A stretch of 42,077 bases of DNA. Source: Sulfurovum sp. UBA7648 (GTDB lineage: Bacteria; Campylobacterota; Campylobacteria; Campylobacterales; Sulfurovaceae). The notes beneath the pieces were generated by a model that was not told the DNA's origin, did not search any database, and saw nothing but the letters and a program-made list of their open reading frames with translations. The stretch covers positions 176,668 to 218,744 of the forward strand of contig DLIG01000019.1 of the NCBI GenBank assembly GCA_002483605.1, written 5' to 3'. Shown here in pieces: positions 41,421 to 42,077 of the stretch (positions are counted from its first letter, which is position 1; each line of letters opens with the position of its first letter). Both the position numbers and the translations under genes were made by a program.

Positions 41421-42077
41421 ATGAGTATATTAGAAAAACTTACCAATCAAATGACCTCAACCATAGAGTCATCCGTATCTTTAGCATTACACAATAAAAA
41501 CCAAGAAGTTATGCCTATTCATCTTTTGTGGGCTTTGCTGACTAATAGCGGATCTATATTGCTCCAAGCATTAAATAAAATGAATATAGACAAGTCGGCA
41601 CTTGAACTTGAAGTCAAAAGCAGTGCGGGCAAACTTCCCGCGGTTTCTACGGTTACCAAAGAAAGTATCAGATTATCCAGAGCCCTTGTATCTTCATTGG
41701 AACTTGCAGAAGGCATGATGAATGCAAGCGGAGATAAGTTTCTTGCAGTGGATACTTATTTGCTTGCAAATATCGGCGAACAGTTTATGAAAGAAAGTAT
41801 CGGTAAATATGTAGATATGATGGAGTTCAAAAAAACTCTGGAATCGATCAGGGGCGGCAAAAGCATAGACAGCCAAAGCGGAGACGAGACTCTTGAAGCA
41901 TTAGCTCAATACGGAGATGATCTCAATCAAAAAGCGATTGACGGCAAACTCGATCCAGTCATTGGCAGAGATGAAGAGATCCAAAGAACCATGCAGATAC
42001 TGATACGTAAAACAAAAAATAACCCTATTTTATTGGGAGAGCCAGGAACCGGTAAAACCGCAATTGTTGAAGGATTG
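41421..42077 (+). CDS. clpB: ATP-dependent disaggregase ClpB (N-terminal part, cut by window end)
   Basis: 219 residues are visible and the frame is open at the edge. AAAGGA precedes the ATG. A Clp N-terminal double-repeat domain (about 1-140) binds substrates (for example PIHLLWALLTNSG). The first AAA module follows: DPVIGRDEEIQRTMQIL and Walker A GEPGTGKTAIVEGL near 207-219. Presence of the linker region and NBD2 cannot be checked. It refolds aggregated proteins with DnaK after stress. ClpA is the alternative, but this N-terminal region favours ClpB. Confidence 0.9.
   Translation, partial: MSILEKLTNQMTSTIESSVSLALHNKNQEVMPIHLLWALLTNSGSILLQALNKMNIDKSALELEVKSSAGKLPAVSTVTKESIRLSRALVSSLELAEGMMNASGDKFLAVDTYLLANIGEQFMKESIGKYVDMMEFKKTLESIRGGKSIDSQSGDETLEALAQYGDDLNQKAIDGKLDPVIGRDEEIQRTMQILIRKTKNNPILLGEPGTGKTAIVEGL

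Noticed and set aside
1..42077. CRISPR array, prophage, insertion sequence or integrase
   Set aside because: No regularly spaced repeats, no transposase or integrase motifs and no phage structural genes were seen on either strand.

Overview
The window looks like a chromosomal segment of a free-living Campylobacterota (formerly Epsilonproteobacteria), probably a sulfur- or hydrogen-oxidising relative of Sulfurimonas, Sulfuricurvum, Sulfurovum or Arcobacter. This rests on the low G+C DNA, the Campylobacter-like FabI, a RibBA whose second half is degenerate, and dense operons coupled by ATGA or TAATG junctions. The genus cannot be fixed from sequence reading alone. No prophage, integrase, transposase or CRISPR array is visible. 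The content is mainly metabolic, with two short dispersed palindromic repeats.

Left part (1-11.1 kb): a tRNA-Gln with a perfect sigma-70 promoter, ribBA, and a histidine kinase/response regulator pair. Then comes an acetate module: outer-membrane porin, DUF485 protein, ActP acetate symporter, a cNMP/CBS/DUF294 nucleotidyltransferase-like protein, a DEDDh exonuclease and acetyl-CoA synthetase (Acs). A family-4 uracil-DNA glycosylase faces it.

Centre-left (12.0-20.1 kb): the most unusual block, eight tightly packed genes. They encode a second, shorter acetyl-CoA synthetase, E1alpha, E1beta and E2 of a pyruvate dehydrogenase-like complex, a stand-alone acyl carrier protein, a LipM-type octanoyltransferase, lipoyl synthase LipA and dihydrolipoamide dehydrogenase. 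The complex, its E3 and an apparently complete lipoyl assembly route are co-transcribed. The ACP may be a dedicated octanoyl carrier. Campylobacterota normally make acetyl-CoA from pyruvate with ferredoxin/flavodoxin oxidoreductases, so this is the best candidate for an uncommon or acquired system.

Centre (20.2-31.1 kb): superoxide reductase, the nucleoside phosphorylase PpnP, a small lipoprotein, a half-length asparaginase, FabI, an RNA 2'-O-methyltransferase, a CitE-like lyase, a secreted RNase T2 coupled to a PIF1-like helicase, and a leftward operon metG / Mur-N-like protein / thioredoxin-like lipoprotein / DAG-kinase-like protein.

Right part (31.3-42.1 kb): a Na/Pi-PhoU transporter with a small lysine-rich partner, a mobB-fbp-small Cys protein operon, a lipoprotein, a seven-gene leftward operon ctpA-purC-purS-purQ-plsC-crcB-HTH protein, a DbpA-type RNA helicase, and the start of clpB behind a consensus promoter.
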